DNA from: Rhodococcus sp. OK302
GTDB lineage: Bacteria > Actinomycetota > Actinomycetes > Mycobacteriales > Mycobacteriaceae
Reading direction: 5' to 3'
Length of the DNA stretch: 64,000 bases
Assembly (NCBI RefSeq): GCF_002245895.1
Contig: NZ_NPJZ01000001.1
Span: forward strand, 3,260,501-3,324,500
Part shown: positions 26,294-34,565 of the stretch, piece by piece
Position numbering within the stretch: position 1 is the first letter of the stretch
Layout: every line of letters begins with the position of its first letter
The notes under the pieces: model-generated
What the model was told of the DNA's origin: nothing
The model's input: the letters and a program-made list of their open reading frames with translations, nothing else
Database searches by the model: none
Made by a program: the position numbers and the translations under genes

Positions 26294-27231
26294 CGCGTCG
26301 GGGTCCTTTCGGTGCCGGTGAGGGTGAGGAATACGTCATCGAGATCAGGGGTATGGACGGAGAGTTCCTTGACATCGATCGAGTGAGCGTCGAGTTGATC
26401 GAGAAGTGAGCGCAGTGAACTGACTCCGCCGTCACTGGGAATCTGCAGGACGAAGGCGGCATCGTCACGCGATGATTCCACGAGAACTGCTGCTGCCGAA
26501 TCGAATTGGATTCTGTCGGCGAAGTGAAGTCGAATATGTCCGCCCGGGATACGTCGTTTGAGTTCTGCGGCCGTGCCTTCGGCGACGATCCTGCCCTGAT
26601 CGAGTACGGCGATGCGATCCGCCAATTGGTCGGCTTCCTCGAGATACTGAGTCGTGAGGAAGATCGTGACACCGTCGCCGACCAACTCGCGGATGATCTG
26701 CCACATGGTGCGTCGGCTACGAGGGTCGAGTCCGGCAGTGGGCTCGTCCAGGAAGATGATCTCGGGCCGGCCGATCAATGTCATTGCGAGGTCGAGGCGT
26801 CGACGCATTCCGCCGGAATATGTGGATGCGAGCTTCTTCGCAGATTCGACCAGGTCAAACTTTTCGAGGAGTTCGGAAGTGCGACTGCGACGTTCGTCTC
26901 GGCTCAGGTGATGAAGGTCGGCCATCAGGAGTAGGTTCTCCTCGCCGGTCAGGTAGTCGTCGACTGCTGAAAATTGGCCGGTGACACCGATACTCGAACG
27001 TATGGCATCGGGATCGTCGGACAGGTTGTAGCCCGCGATTCGGATGTCGCCACCGTCGGCCGGTGTGAGGGTGGAGAGGATTTCGACGATCGTTGTCTTA
27101 CCGGCGCCGTTGGGGCCGAGTAGCGCGAAGATCGTTCCGCGGTCGACCGAAATATCGATGCCGTCCAGTACCGTCTTGTCGGAGTAGGACTTTCGTAAGT
27201 CTGTTGCGGTGATGGCAGTGGTGCTGGTCAT
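26290..27231 (-). CDS. ABC transporter ATP-binding protein (DrrA-like)
   Basis: A 313-residue ATPase. Walker A is GPNGAGKTT near residue 40, the ABC signature is TYSGGMRRRLD near 137, and Walker B is IIFLDEPTAGLD near 160; a switch histidine is replaced by Q in FLTTQYL. This, plus the roughly 90-residue C-terminal extension, is typical of the DrrA drug-resistance class. The ATG at 27231 has GAAAGGA before it; the upstream ATG would cover that site. It is coupled to the permease and follows the DUF4097 gene by 11 bases. Confidence 0.93.
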   Translation of the reverse strand: MTSTTAITATDLRKSYSDKTVLDGIDISVDRGTIFALLGPNGAGKTTIVEILSTLTPADGGDIRIAGYNLSDDPDAIRSSIGVTGQFSAVDDYLTGEENLLLMADLHHLSRDERRSRTSELLEKFDLVESAKKLASTYSGGMRRRLDLAMTLIGRPEIIFLDEPTAGLDPRSRRTMWQIIRELVGDGVTIFLTTQYLEEADQLADRIAVLDQGRIVAEGTAAELKRRIPGGHIRLHFADRIQFDSAAAVLVESSRDDAAFVLQIPSDGGVSSLRSLLDQLDAHSIDVKELSVHTPDLDDVFLTLTGTERTPTR

Positions 27232-27242
27232 CAGCGTTCCTT

Positions 27243-28106
27243 TCACTGGGTGGTGGGGGGCTCCGCACGTCGAATGACGATGTCGCCGTAGCTGGTATGT
27301 GCGTGGACCTCGACCCGGCGCTCGGTGGAGGCCGGTCCGTCGGTGGTGGTCATCTGGTTGTCGACGCGGCCGAACGATGTGTGGGCGTCGAATCGGGCAG
27401 CGGTGCCTGATCGCACTCCGATGTGTATCTTCCCGGCAGCGGTTTTAGCTGAGGCAACTCCGCTTTCGAGGCTGCCGAGACGGATGTCGCCGTTGGCGGT
27501 AGCGGCAGTGACGTCGGATTGGGCGCTGTCTACGACAACATCGCCGTTGGCTGTTTTAGCCTTCAGAGCGCCGGCTACCACTCCAATCCTGATGTCGCCG
27601 TTGGAATTCTTGACCACCGCGCTGCCGTCGATGGTGCCGAGGTGGATGGTCCCCGATCCGGTGCTTGTATCGGTATCGCCCCTGACGTGTTCGACGGAGA
27701 CAGTGCCGGCGCCGGTGCTGACGTCGAGGGGCCCGGTGGTGCCGAGAGTGCAGTCACCGCTCGAGAGCTTCAGGCGGGACTTCCCGAGGGTTCCGGTGAC
27801 ATGGAACGTCGCGAGTGAGGCGCTACCGTCGAGTTGAGAACCGACGGGTAGTTGGATTGTCACCTCGATCGAACCGGTCTTGCCGAAAATGCCGAGTCCG
27901 CGTTGCTTCGGCGCCTTGATCTGAAGCCTTCCACCGGCGAAGTCGACTCGAGTTTGTTCTGCCACTCGAACATCTGCTTCGTGAGAGCTGTTGCTGGGCA
28001 ACACTTCTACGAGGGTATCCACACGGTCGCCGGCAGTGATGCGGACGTTCCCGACGGGGAGGTCGATGCTGACCGAGATGGGGCTGGGGGTGCTGAATGT
28101 GGGCAT
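27243..28106 (-). CDS. DUF4097-family beta-strand repeat protein
   Basis: A 287-residue protein made of short repeated beta strands, as in VKNSNGDIRIG, LKAKTANGDVVVD and VTAATANGDIRLG. These build a right-handed beta-helix typical of the DUF4097/DUF4098 adhesin-like fold. No signal peptide or membrane segment is seen, so it is probably cytoplasmic. Members often sit beside a small regulator and an ABC transporter, as here, and may act in sensing cell-envelope stress, but the function is unproven. The ATG at 28106 has GGGAG seven bases before it. Confidence 0.88.
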   Translation of the reverse strand: MPTFSTPSPISVSIDLPVGNVRITAGDRVDTLVEVLPSNSSHEADVRVAEQTRVDFAGGRLQIKAPKQRGLGIFGKTGSIEVTIQLPVGSQLDGSASLATFHVTGTLGKSRLKLSSGDCTLGTTGPLDVSTGAGTVSVEHVRGDTDTSTGSGTIHLGTIDGSAVVKNSNGDIRIGVVAGALKAKTANGDVVVDSAQSDVTAATANGDIRLGSLESGVASAKTAAGKIHIGVRSGTAARFDAHTSFGRVDNQMTTTDGPASTERRVEVHAHTSYGDIVIRRAEPPTTQ

Positions 28107-28171
28107 GGTGATACTCCCGATGATGTGGTCTTCGGTTGCGAAAAAGGTTGGCGCGTCGGCAGGGCGGAGTG

Positions 28172-28678
28172 TCAGTGCACCCATCCGGTGAAGCTTTCGG
28201 CACCCTGGGATGCGCGTTGTCTCGGAGCGGTTCGGCTGGCGCCGCCGTCCAAAGTTGTTGCCGCGCAGCGAACGAGCCACGCATTGACGGAGATTCCGGC
28301 GTCACGTGCGGCGGCCTCGACCCGATCCTTGAGCTCTTGGCCGAGCCTCAGATTGATCCGCGTCATAGTTCCGTCGTCGGCTTGCGTGATCGGCGGCGGC
28401 GCAGTGAAGTCGGGTTCAACCGCCGCGCTCTCGTTCGGTGCCGGCGTCACGACGAAGCTGGGTTCATTTCCGCGGAGGCGGAGGTCGACGGAACCCGGTG
28501 CCAGGTCGCGGGTGATTTCAGCAGCAGCTGCAGACAAGGCGTCGAGGAGCGTCAGTCGGGTCGCTGATTCCAGTGGCGCCGTCAATCGTTCGGCGAGCGC
28601 CCGGGCATCGTCTCCGCCGGCTTGTGCTGCGACTGCCAGTTCGTGACGGAGGTTGTCGACGTACGGTCTCAAGTCCAT
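28172..28678 (-). CDS. Ribbon-helix-helix (HicB/Arc-like) DNA-binding protein
   Basis: A 168-residue protein. Residues about 105-145 read as a ribbon-helix-helix: a strand TRINLRL, then ELKDRVEAAARDAGISVNAW with the typical helix-turn. The first 100 residues are helical and alanine-rich, of unknown role. It is placed between an XRE-cupin regulator (7 bases upstream) and the DUF4097 gene (65 bases downstream), so it likely regulates this unit. No toxin partner is present, so a toxin-antitoxin function is unlikely. The start codon lies inside a repeat of ATGGCACCA half-sites. Confidence 0.8.
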   Translation of the reverse strand: MDLRPYVDNLRHELAVAAQAGGDDARALAERLTAPLESATRLTLLDALSAAAAEITRDLAPGSVDLRLRGNEPSFVVTPAPNESAAVEPDFTAPPPITQADDGTMTRINLRLGQELKDRVEAAARDAGISVNAWLVRCAATTLDGGASRTAPRQRASQGAESFTGWVH

Positions 28679-28727
28679 GGCACCACTATGGCACCATTCG
28701 TGTGCCATCACAAGAGTTTGGTGGCAT
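28677..28727. promoter_or_regulatory. Cluster of ATGGCACCA-type half-sites
   Basis: Two exact ATGGCACCA copies (28677-28685 and 28688-28696, 11 bases apart, about one helical turn) are followed by related half-sites in the other orientation, TGTGCCATCA (28701-28710) and TGGTGGCAT (28719-28727). They span the end of the XRE-cupin gene and the start of the ribbon-helix-helix gene. The spacing fits binding by a ribbon-helix-helix dimer pair. Some of it is constrained by coding, so function is only proposed. Confidence 0.4.
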
Positions 28728-29294
28728 CGAATGTTGCGTGCGCACGCGGGCCTTCTCGCCGTGGGGGCCGAACAAGTGCAAGATCTCGACAACCTGGTCA
28801 CCTGTCGGGCCGAACCAATGGGGTTCCGCGGTGTCGAATTCCGCGACTTCTCCGGGCCGGAGTACAACCTCGTTTTCGCCGAGGATCAGGCGGAGTTCGC
28901 CGGCGAGAACGTAGAGCCACTCGTACCCGGCATGTGTGACAAGTTTCGGCGGACGGGGCCCGATTACCTGCTTGAATACCTGAACTCGGCCCGGATAGCG
29001 CGTCAACGGCACTACGGCACTCCCGTTCCGGCGGCGACTCGGTGTGAGGTGGACTCGGGGGTCCCCGGTCGCGGGTGCTCCAACCAGTTGGTCGAGTGCC
29101 ACACGATGGGTTCGGGCAAGAGGCACAAGCAAATCGAGGGTAGGGCGGCGCTTGCCGGACTCGAGTCGTGACAGTGCACTGACGGAGATGCCGGTGGCGT
29201 CGGACAGAGCTTCGAGGGTCATGTCGCGATCGCGTCGAAGTGCCCGCAATCTCGGTCCGATATCGCTGAGCATCTTCTCCAGTTCGGCATCCAT
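28686..29294 (-). CDS. XRE-family regulator with C-terminal cupin domain
   Basis: A 202-residue protein. A lambda-repressor-like helix-turn-helix (about 12-68, LEALSDATGISVSALSRLESGKR) is followed by a cupin_2 fold (about 110-185, HAGYEWLYVLAGELRL then LRPGEVAEFD). The cupin probably senses a small ligand. It is divergent from an MFS exporter (gap 111 bases) and is first in the unit with the ribbon-helix-helix protein, DUF4097 protein and ABC exporter. It may therefore control both exporters; that is an inference. Confidence 0.9.
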   Translation of the reverse strand: MDAELEKMLSDIGPRLRALRRDRDMTLEALSDATGISVSALSRLESGKRRPTLDLLVPLARTHRVALDQLVGAPATGDPRVHLTPSRRRNGSAVVPLTRYPGRVQVFKQVIGPRPPKLVTHAGYEWLYVLAGELRLILGENEVVLRPGEVAEFDTAEPHWFGPTGDQVVEILHLFGPHGEKARVRTQHSMPPNSCDGTRMVP

Positions 29295-29405
29295 GCGCTC
29301 ATCTTTGCAGTTTCCGCAAATTTCCTACCGAGTTCGGGTGCCCGGTTGCGACGATCCTTTCGACAGGCGACCACGGCACAGCATCAGCACAAAGGGAGTC
29401 CAACC

Positions 29406-30875
29406 ATGAGACCTTCGAGCGGAATCGATAGACCGCCGGCGATCGGAATGCATACCCGACGGCGGTGGGGCGTCCTGGCAATCTGCTGCACCAGCCTGTT
29501 CGTGGTCGGATTGGACACGACCATCGTCAATGTCGCGTTGCCGACGATCGGGGAGAGTTTCCACGTCGGGATCGCTGGTCTCGAATGGGTCGTCAACGCA
29601 TACACACTCGTTCTGGCGAGCTTGCTGATTTCGTCCGGAACCCTGGCCGACAGGTTCGGCCGCAGACGCGTTTTCCAGCTCGGACTGGTCGTCTTCGGAG
29701 TCGCGTCGATAGCGTGCGCACTTGCGCCGTCGGTAGGCGTGCTGATCGCCGCGAGAATTGCACAGGGCGTGGGTGGTTCGATGTTGAGTCCGGTTGCACT
29801 GGCAATCGTGGTCAACGTGATGACCGACCCGAAGGAGCGAGCCAAGGCGATCGGCGTGTGGGCCGCGGTGTTCGGTCTGAGTATGGCCATCGGGCCGATC
29901 ATCGGCGGAGTGCTCATCGAAAGTTTCGGCTGGCGATCCGTGTTCTGGGTCAACGTCCCGGTGATCGTGATTGTTCTGATGTTGACTGCCGTGTTCGTGC
30001 CGGAATCGCGCGCTCCGCAGCCGCGAAGGCTCGACCTGCCGGGGCAACTATTGTTGGTCGCTGTTGTGGGCGGCGCGGTGGGACTGCTCATCGAGGGCCC
30101 ACGAATCGGATGGACGTCACCAAGTGCGGTGACCGGATACATTGCAGTCGCACTAGCTTTGGCCTCGTTTGTTGCTGTCGAATCGAGGAAAACCGAACCA
30201 CTCGTCGATCTTGCACTGTTTCGGCACAGACCCTTTCCTGCAGCGGTTCTCGGCGCAGTCGTGGTGTTTGTTGCATTGAACGCAACACTGCTGCTCGGCA
30301 CGTTCTATCTGCAACAAGCACGCGGTATGACCCCGGCTGCCGCGGGCGTCATGATCCTCCCGATGGCCGTTGCAGCAACCGTGTGCGCGCCGCTGTCGGG
30401 CATTCTGGTCGGACGCGTCGGGCCGCGGTTACCGCTTCTGATCGCGGGCAGCTTCACTGCATTGGGTGGTCTGTGCCTGGTATCTCTCGACAACAACACC
30501 GGACTTTCAACTGTGCTGGTCGCCTACCTGTTTCTGGGTATCGGTTTCGGTTTCTCGAATGCCCCCATCACCAACACTGCTGTCAACGGACTGCCGAAAT
30601 CGCAAGCCGGACTTGCCGGTGGAATCACCTCCAGTGCACGACAGTTCGGCGCTGCTCTCGGCGTCGCATTGGCCGGCGGCTTTGTCGCGAACACTGTCGA
30701 GTCGGACGTCGCGCAGGCATCACACGCGGGGTGGATGCTCGTTGTCGGGTGTGGGCTGGTGGTTCTTGTCATCGCCGGTGCATCGGCTCAGTCGGCATCG
30801 GCTCAGTCGGCAGCGGTTCAACCGGCAGCGGTTCACCCAGTACGGGTGATTCCACCGAACCTTCCGGCCGGATAG
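29406..30875 (+). CDS. MFS multidrug exporter, DHA2 (EmrB/QacA) family, 14 helices
   Basis: A 489-residue transporter with fourteen predicted membrane helices. Motif C-like and family motifs are visible: LDTTIVNVALPTI in helix 1, LADRFGRRRVF in the 2-3 loop, and GPIIGGVL in helix 5. It is a proton-driven drug exporter by family; its substrate is unknown. The start is the ATG at 29406 with AAGGGAG upstream. The C-terminal tail ends in a short tandem repeat (SAQSA twice, then AVQPA/AVHP) coded by degenerate 15-base units near 30782-30840. It is divergent from the XRE-cupin gene. Confidence 0.92.
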   Translation: MRPSSGIDRPPAIGMHTRRRWGVLAICCTSLFVVGLDTTIVNVALPTIGESFHVGIAGLEWVVNAYTLVLASLLISSGTLADRFGRRRVFQLGLVVFGVASIACALAPSVGVLIAARIAQGVGGSMLSPVALAIVVNVMTDPKERAKAIGVWAAVFGLSMAIGPIIGGVLIESFGWRSVFWVNVPVIVIVLMLTAVFVPESRAPQPRRLDLPGQLLLVAVVGGAVGLLIEGPRIGWTSPSAVTGYIAVALALASFVAVESRKTEPLVDLALFRHRPFPAAVLGAVVVFVALNATLLLGTFYLQQARGMTPAAAGVMILPMAVAATVCAPLSGILVGRVGPRLPLLIAGSFTALGGLCLVSLDNNTGLSTVLVAYLFLGIGFGFSNAPITNTAVNGLPKSQAGLAGGITSSARQFGAALGVALAGGFVANTVESDVAQASHAGWMLVVGCGLVVLVIAGASAQSASAQSAAVQPAAVHPVRVIPPNLPAG

Positions 30876-30918
30876 AGATGTGGGTGTAACCGATCGTCGT
30901 AACCGAACGGGGAGTGCC

Positions 30919-32826
30919 ATGTGCCAGAACCATCAGGACGCAACACCGGCCACTGTGACGGTGAATCGCGAAGCAATCGCGCGGTATGCCATGGAGGACC
31001 GGCAAGATTTCGTGGATGCGGATCGTGGCTTGATCGCGCCGTTGCCGGGAAAGGTGTTGGGCGATGACGGTCACGTGGTGTTCGACCCGGAGGCGATGGC
31101 TTACCTCACCGACGATACTTCTGCGCCGGATACCGTCAATCCGAGCTTGTGGCGTCAGGGCCAATTGATGCGCCGGGGCGGGCTGTACCAAGTCACGGAT
31201 CGCCTATATCAGGTGCGAAACAACGACCTCGCCAACCTGACGGTCGTAGAAGGCGATGAGGGCCTGATCGTCATCGATTGCATGGCGGGCGTTGAATCGG
31301 CGCGCCAGGGCATGAAGATGATTCGTGAGCACGTCAGCGACAAACCGGTGGCGGCAATTATCTACACGCACACACACATCGACCACTACGGCGGCGTCAA
31401 GGGAATCGTCGATGTCGACGACGTCGCGTCGGGGAAGGTACCGATCATCGCGCCAGGCACGATCGCGTCGTTCGACAAGTTCGCAATCGGTGAGAATGTG
31501 GTTGCGGGTAATGCCATGGCCCGGCGTTCGTTCTACGCATTCGGCGGACTGCTCGACCTCGGGCCGAAGGGGATGGTTACGTGCGGGATCGGAACGATCA
31601 GCACCAAAGGTCCACTGGTCTCGTACATTTCCCCCACGGACAGCATCACCGAGACCGGAACGAAACGAGAAATTGCGGGTCTGGAGTTCGAATTCCTCTA
31701 CGCACCCGACACCGAGGCTCCGGAGGAAATGCATATCTGGATCCCCGAACTCGCAGCGCTGACCTGTGCGGAGAACGCCAATCATTCGCTCCACAACATC
31801 CAGACATTGCGGGGGGCACGTACGCGCGACGCCCGCAACTTCGCCCGATATCTGGATGAGACTCTCGAACGATGGGGAGACGACGCAGCAGTTCACTACG
31901 GTCCGCACACCTGGCCGGTGTGGGGCAACGAGAACCTGGTGCCGTTCATCGAATCACAAAGAGACACATACAAATACATTCACGACCAGGCGCTGCGTCT
32001 GGCGAACAAGGGATACACACCACTCGAAGCTGCCGAGGTCATCGAGCTACCGGAGGAACTCGGGCGTAAGTGGTACAACCGCGGATATCACGGAACCCTG
32101 CACCACGACGTTCGAGCCGTCTACACCAAGGAGTTGGGAATGTGGGACGGCGATCCGGTGTCGCTACATCCACATCCGCCGGTGGAGTCGGCCAGACGTT
32201 TTGTCGATCTCCTTGGTGCACAGAAGATTCTGGACGAGGGCAAGCGGGCTTTCGATGCGGGAGACTACCGCTGGGCCGCTGAGATCCTGCACAAGTTGGT
32301 GTTCGCACAACCGGAGAACACCGAGGCGAAGAACCTCCAGGCTGACGTCTACGAGCAGATGGGGTATCAAGCCGAAGGGCCGCAGTGGCGCGGAATCTAC
32401 TTGTCGGCGGCCCTGGAATTACGTGAAGGCTCGCAGCCTCCGCCCTACATCACGGCGAGTGAGGACAGTGTCCTCGCGATGCCCATCGACATCCTGTTCG
32501 ACTTCGTCGCAATACATCTCATCGGAGACAAGGCAACGGACGTCGATCTCCGCATTGATTTCGTCTTCACCGATCACGACAACGAAACGTGGACTACGTG
32601 GGTCAAGCGTGGCGTACTCAATGCCAGACGGGGAGCGGCATCGAACACCCAGCTGACGGTGTCGGGACCGAAACCTGCGCTGATCGGTGCACTTTTGCAA
32701 CCCGGTGCAGCGCCTGAGTTGGCTCGGGCCGGGAAGATCTCGCTCGACGGCGACGATTCTGCTTTGAAGACGTTGGGAGAGTTGTTGGATACCTTCGATC
32801 CCAGCTTCAATATCGTCACGCCGTAG
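30919..32826 (+). CDS. Alkyl sulfatase (metallo-beta-lactamase fold, SdsA/BDS1-like)
   Basis: A 635-residue protein. An MBL domain carries the zinc motif T-H-T-H-I-D-H near residue 152, and the later zinc-binding glutamates and histidines lie in the E-N-A-N-H-S-L-H-N region near 292. The dimerisation domain follows (about 400-500), and the C-terminal SCP2-like lipid-binding domain (about 520-635). It hydrolyses primary or secondary alkyl sulfate esters to alcohol and sulfate. Secreted homologues have a signal peptide; none is seen here. The ATG at 30919 has GGGGAG just upstream. It is followed after 27 bases by an amidase gene. Confidence 0.92.
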   Translation: MCQNHQDATPATVTVNREAIARYAMEDRQDFVDADRGLIAPLPGKVLGDDGHVVFDPEAMAYLTDDTSAPDTVNPSLWRQGQLMRRGGLYQVTDRLYQVRNNDLANLTVVEGDEGLIVIDCMAGVESARQGMKMIREHVSDKPVAAIIYTHTHIDHYGGVKGIVDVDDVASGKVPIIAPGTIASFDKFAIGENVVAGNAMARRSFYAFGGLLDLGPKGMVTCGIGTISTKGPLVSYISPTDSITETGTKREIAGLEFEFLYAPDTEAPEEMHIWIPELAALTCAENANHSLHNIQTLRGARTRDARNFARYLDETLERWGDDAAVHYGPHTWPVWGNENLVPFIESQRDTYKYIHDQALRLANKGYTPLEAAEVIELPEELGRKWYNRGYHGTLHHDVRAVYTKELGMWDGDPVSLHPHPPVESARRFVDLLGAQKILDEGKRAFDAGDYRWAAEILHKLVFAQPENTEAKNLQADVYEQMGYQAEGPQWRGIYLSAALELREGSQPPPYITASEDSVLAMPIDILFDFVAIHLIGDKATDVDLRIDFVFTDHDNETWTTWVKRGVLNARRGAASNTQLTVSGPKPALIGALLQPGAAPELARAGKISLDGDDSALKTLGELLDTFDPSFNIVTP

Positions 32827-32853
32827 CTCGTAGTCGAAGGGACAGATTTTTCG

Positions 32854-33834
32854 ATGTGTACGCGATTGGTATATCTGGGGCCGAACGACACTGTGATCAC
32901 GGCCCGATCGATGGATTGGAAGGTCGATCTCGGAACCAACCTGTGGGCGTTTCCCCGTGGCATGGAGCGTGCGGGGTGCGCCGGGCCGACTTCGATAACG
33001 TGGACATCGTTGTACGGCAGCGTTATTGCCACCGCCTACGACTTGTGCACGACGGACGGGGTGAACGATGCGGGGCTCTCGGCCAATCTGCTGTGGCTGG
33101 TCGAGTCCGAGTACCCAACCTATGACGGATCGACGCCCGGCTTGTCCATCGCGCTGTGGGCTCAGTACGTGCTGGATCGATACGCGAGTGTGAAAGAAGC
33201 CGTCGAGGCATTAGCGGCGGAACCTTTCACCCTTGTGACCGCGTCCGTTCCCGGAGAAGACCGGCTTGCGACATTGCACATGTCGCTCTCGGATGCCGGC
33301 GGTGACAGTGCGATAGTCGAATACATCGATGGCCGTCCGACAATTCATCACAACCGGGACTATCAGGTGATGACCAATTCCCCGACCTTCGACAAGCAAC
33401 TCGCTGTCAACGAGTACTGGAAGCAGATCAACGGAACCGTCATGTTGCCCGGAACCAATCGTGCTGCGGACCGATTTGCGCGGGCCTCCTTCTACGTCGA
33501 CGCAATTCCGAAGACCGACGACGCTCGGACCGCGTTGGCCGCGACGTTCAGTGTCATCAGGAATGTCTCCGTGCCCCTGGGTATTTCCACTCCCGACGAG
33601 CCGAATATCTCGTCGACGCGGTGGCGCACCGTCGTCGACCACAAACGCGGGCTGTACTTCTTCGAGTCGGCGATGACACCGAACACTTTCTGGGTGGACG
33701 TGTCATCGATCGATCTGAGTGAGGGGTCGGGAGTACGCAAGCTTGACCTCGGGCCTAACGAGAGCATCGTCTATTCGGGAGATTCCACTGATCAGTTTGC
33801 GCAGGCTGAACCGTTCGTCTTTGCCGGACTGTGA
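32854..33834 (+). CDS. Linear amide C-N hydrolase (choloylglycine/penicillin V acylase family)
   Basis: A 326-residue Ntn-hydrolase. The protein begins Met-Cys-Thr-Arg, and Cys2 becomes the N-terminal nucleophile once Met is removed. The R-S-M-D-W motif near 19-23 and the N-x-x-G-L-S-A-N-L segment near 68-75 match bile salt hydrolases and penicillin V acylases. It hydrolyses amide bonds; likely substrates are N-acyl compounds such as N-acyl homoserine lactones or conjugated bile acids, which cannot be chosen from sequence. It probably shares a transcript with the alkyl sulfatase gene. No signal peptide is seen. Confidence 0.9.
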   Translation: MCTRLVYLGPNDTVITARSMDWKVDLGTNLWAFPRGMERAGCAGPTSITWTSLYGSVIATAYDLCTTDGVNDAGLSANLLWLVESEYPTYDGSTPGLSIALWAQYVLDRYASVKEAVEALAAEPFTLVTASVPGEDRLATLHMSLSDAGGDSAIVEYIDGRPTIHHNRDYQVMTNSPTFDKQLAVNEYWKQINGTVMLPGTNRAADRFARASFYVDAIPKTDDARTALAATFSVIRNVSVPLGISTPDEPNISSTRWRTVVDHKRGLYFFESAMTPNTFWVDVSSIDLSEGSGVRKLDLGPNESIVYSGDSTDQFAQAEPFVFAGL

Positions 33835-33951
33835 GTGCTGGCAGGGGCTGAGGGCCGGCAGGGTTTGAGGGCCGCAGGCCGGAGGAACAACCGGTCGTAT
33901 TCGGTCCGCTGCTCGCAGCCGCGGAGATTGGATCGCGTACCGTTTCCTTTC

Positions 33952-34497
33952 ATGGAACTGACTCGAGTAGCGGTGGGCAAGGGGTCGTGCACCGTTCGGA
34001 TCGACGGACCGGTCAGCAAGCATGCGGTTCTGTTGCTTCCGGGCAAGGGTGATCCTGTTGATGTGTACGACAAAGTGTGTGAGCGCCTGCACAATTCGGA
34101 TTTGCGCACCGTAGCGGTGGAATCGATCGAGAATCTCGACGAAACGACTGCTGTGGTCCTTCTGGACGAGTTGAACATTGCGTGGGTGAATTTGGTGGGG
34201 CACCGGGAGGGCGCGGATCTTGCGTGGTTGTTGGCGGCACGTCAGTTCGGACGGTTTGCGAGTCTGATTTCGGTGGATCGTGGTCATCCGGCGGCCAGTG
34301 ACGTTGTTGGAGTTCCTCCGGTCGAGGTGCCGACCACGATTGTTGTGGGTAGCGCCGGACGTGCACTTGCGGACGCCAGCGGCCGGTTCGTGTACTCCGA
34401 TTTCCGGGTGGCAGAAGTGCCCGGTGTGGACGACATCGTGAAGTCGGCTCCGGCAGAACTTGCGACGGAGATCGTGCTTCGCACCAGTTCCTGGTGA
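33952..34497 (+). CDS. Alpha/beta-hydrolase-like protein lacking the nucleophile serine
   Basis: A 181-residue short alpha/beta-hydrolase-like protein. The strand-turn-helix that normally bears GxSxG reads G-H-R-E-G (residues 83-87), with Arg85 in place of serine, so classic catalysis is unlikely. The oxyanion-type segment LLLPGKGDP is near 27-35. The protein is about 60-100 residues shorter than active members. It has no good ribosome site, but codon use and the ATG at 33952 are consistent with a real gene. A strong terminator follows. The function is unknown; a binding or regulatory role is possible. Confidence 0.7.
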   Translation: MELTRVAVGKGSCTVRIDGPVSKHAVLLLPGKGDPVDVYDKVCERLHNSDLRTVAVESIENLDETTAVVLLDELNIAWVNLVGHREGADLAWLLAARQFGRFASLISVDRGHPAASDVVGVPPVEVPTTIVVGSAGRALADASGRFVYSDFRVAEVPGVDDIVKSAPAELATEIVLRTSSW

Positions 34498-34513
34498 ACA
34501 TCTGACAGACGAC

Positions 34514-34548
34514 AAAGGCGGGCACTCCTTAATGGAGTGCCCGCCTTT
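34514..34548. terminator. Bidirectional terminator
   Basis: A perfect 15-bp stem (34514-34528 with 34534-34548) with AAA on one side and TTT on the other lies between the hydrolase-like gene and the convergent mtr gene. It can end transcripts from both sides. Confidence 0.85.
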
Positions 34549-34565
34549 ATCTGTCGAAAAGCCGA

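Noticed and set aside
28172..28678. Toxin-antitoxin pair
   Set aside because: The ribbon-helix-helix protein has no small toxin gene beside it; neighbours are a cupin regulator and DUF4097 protein.
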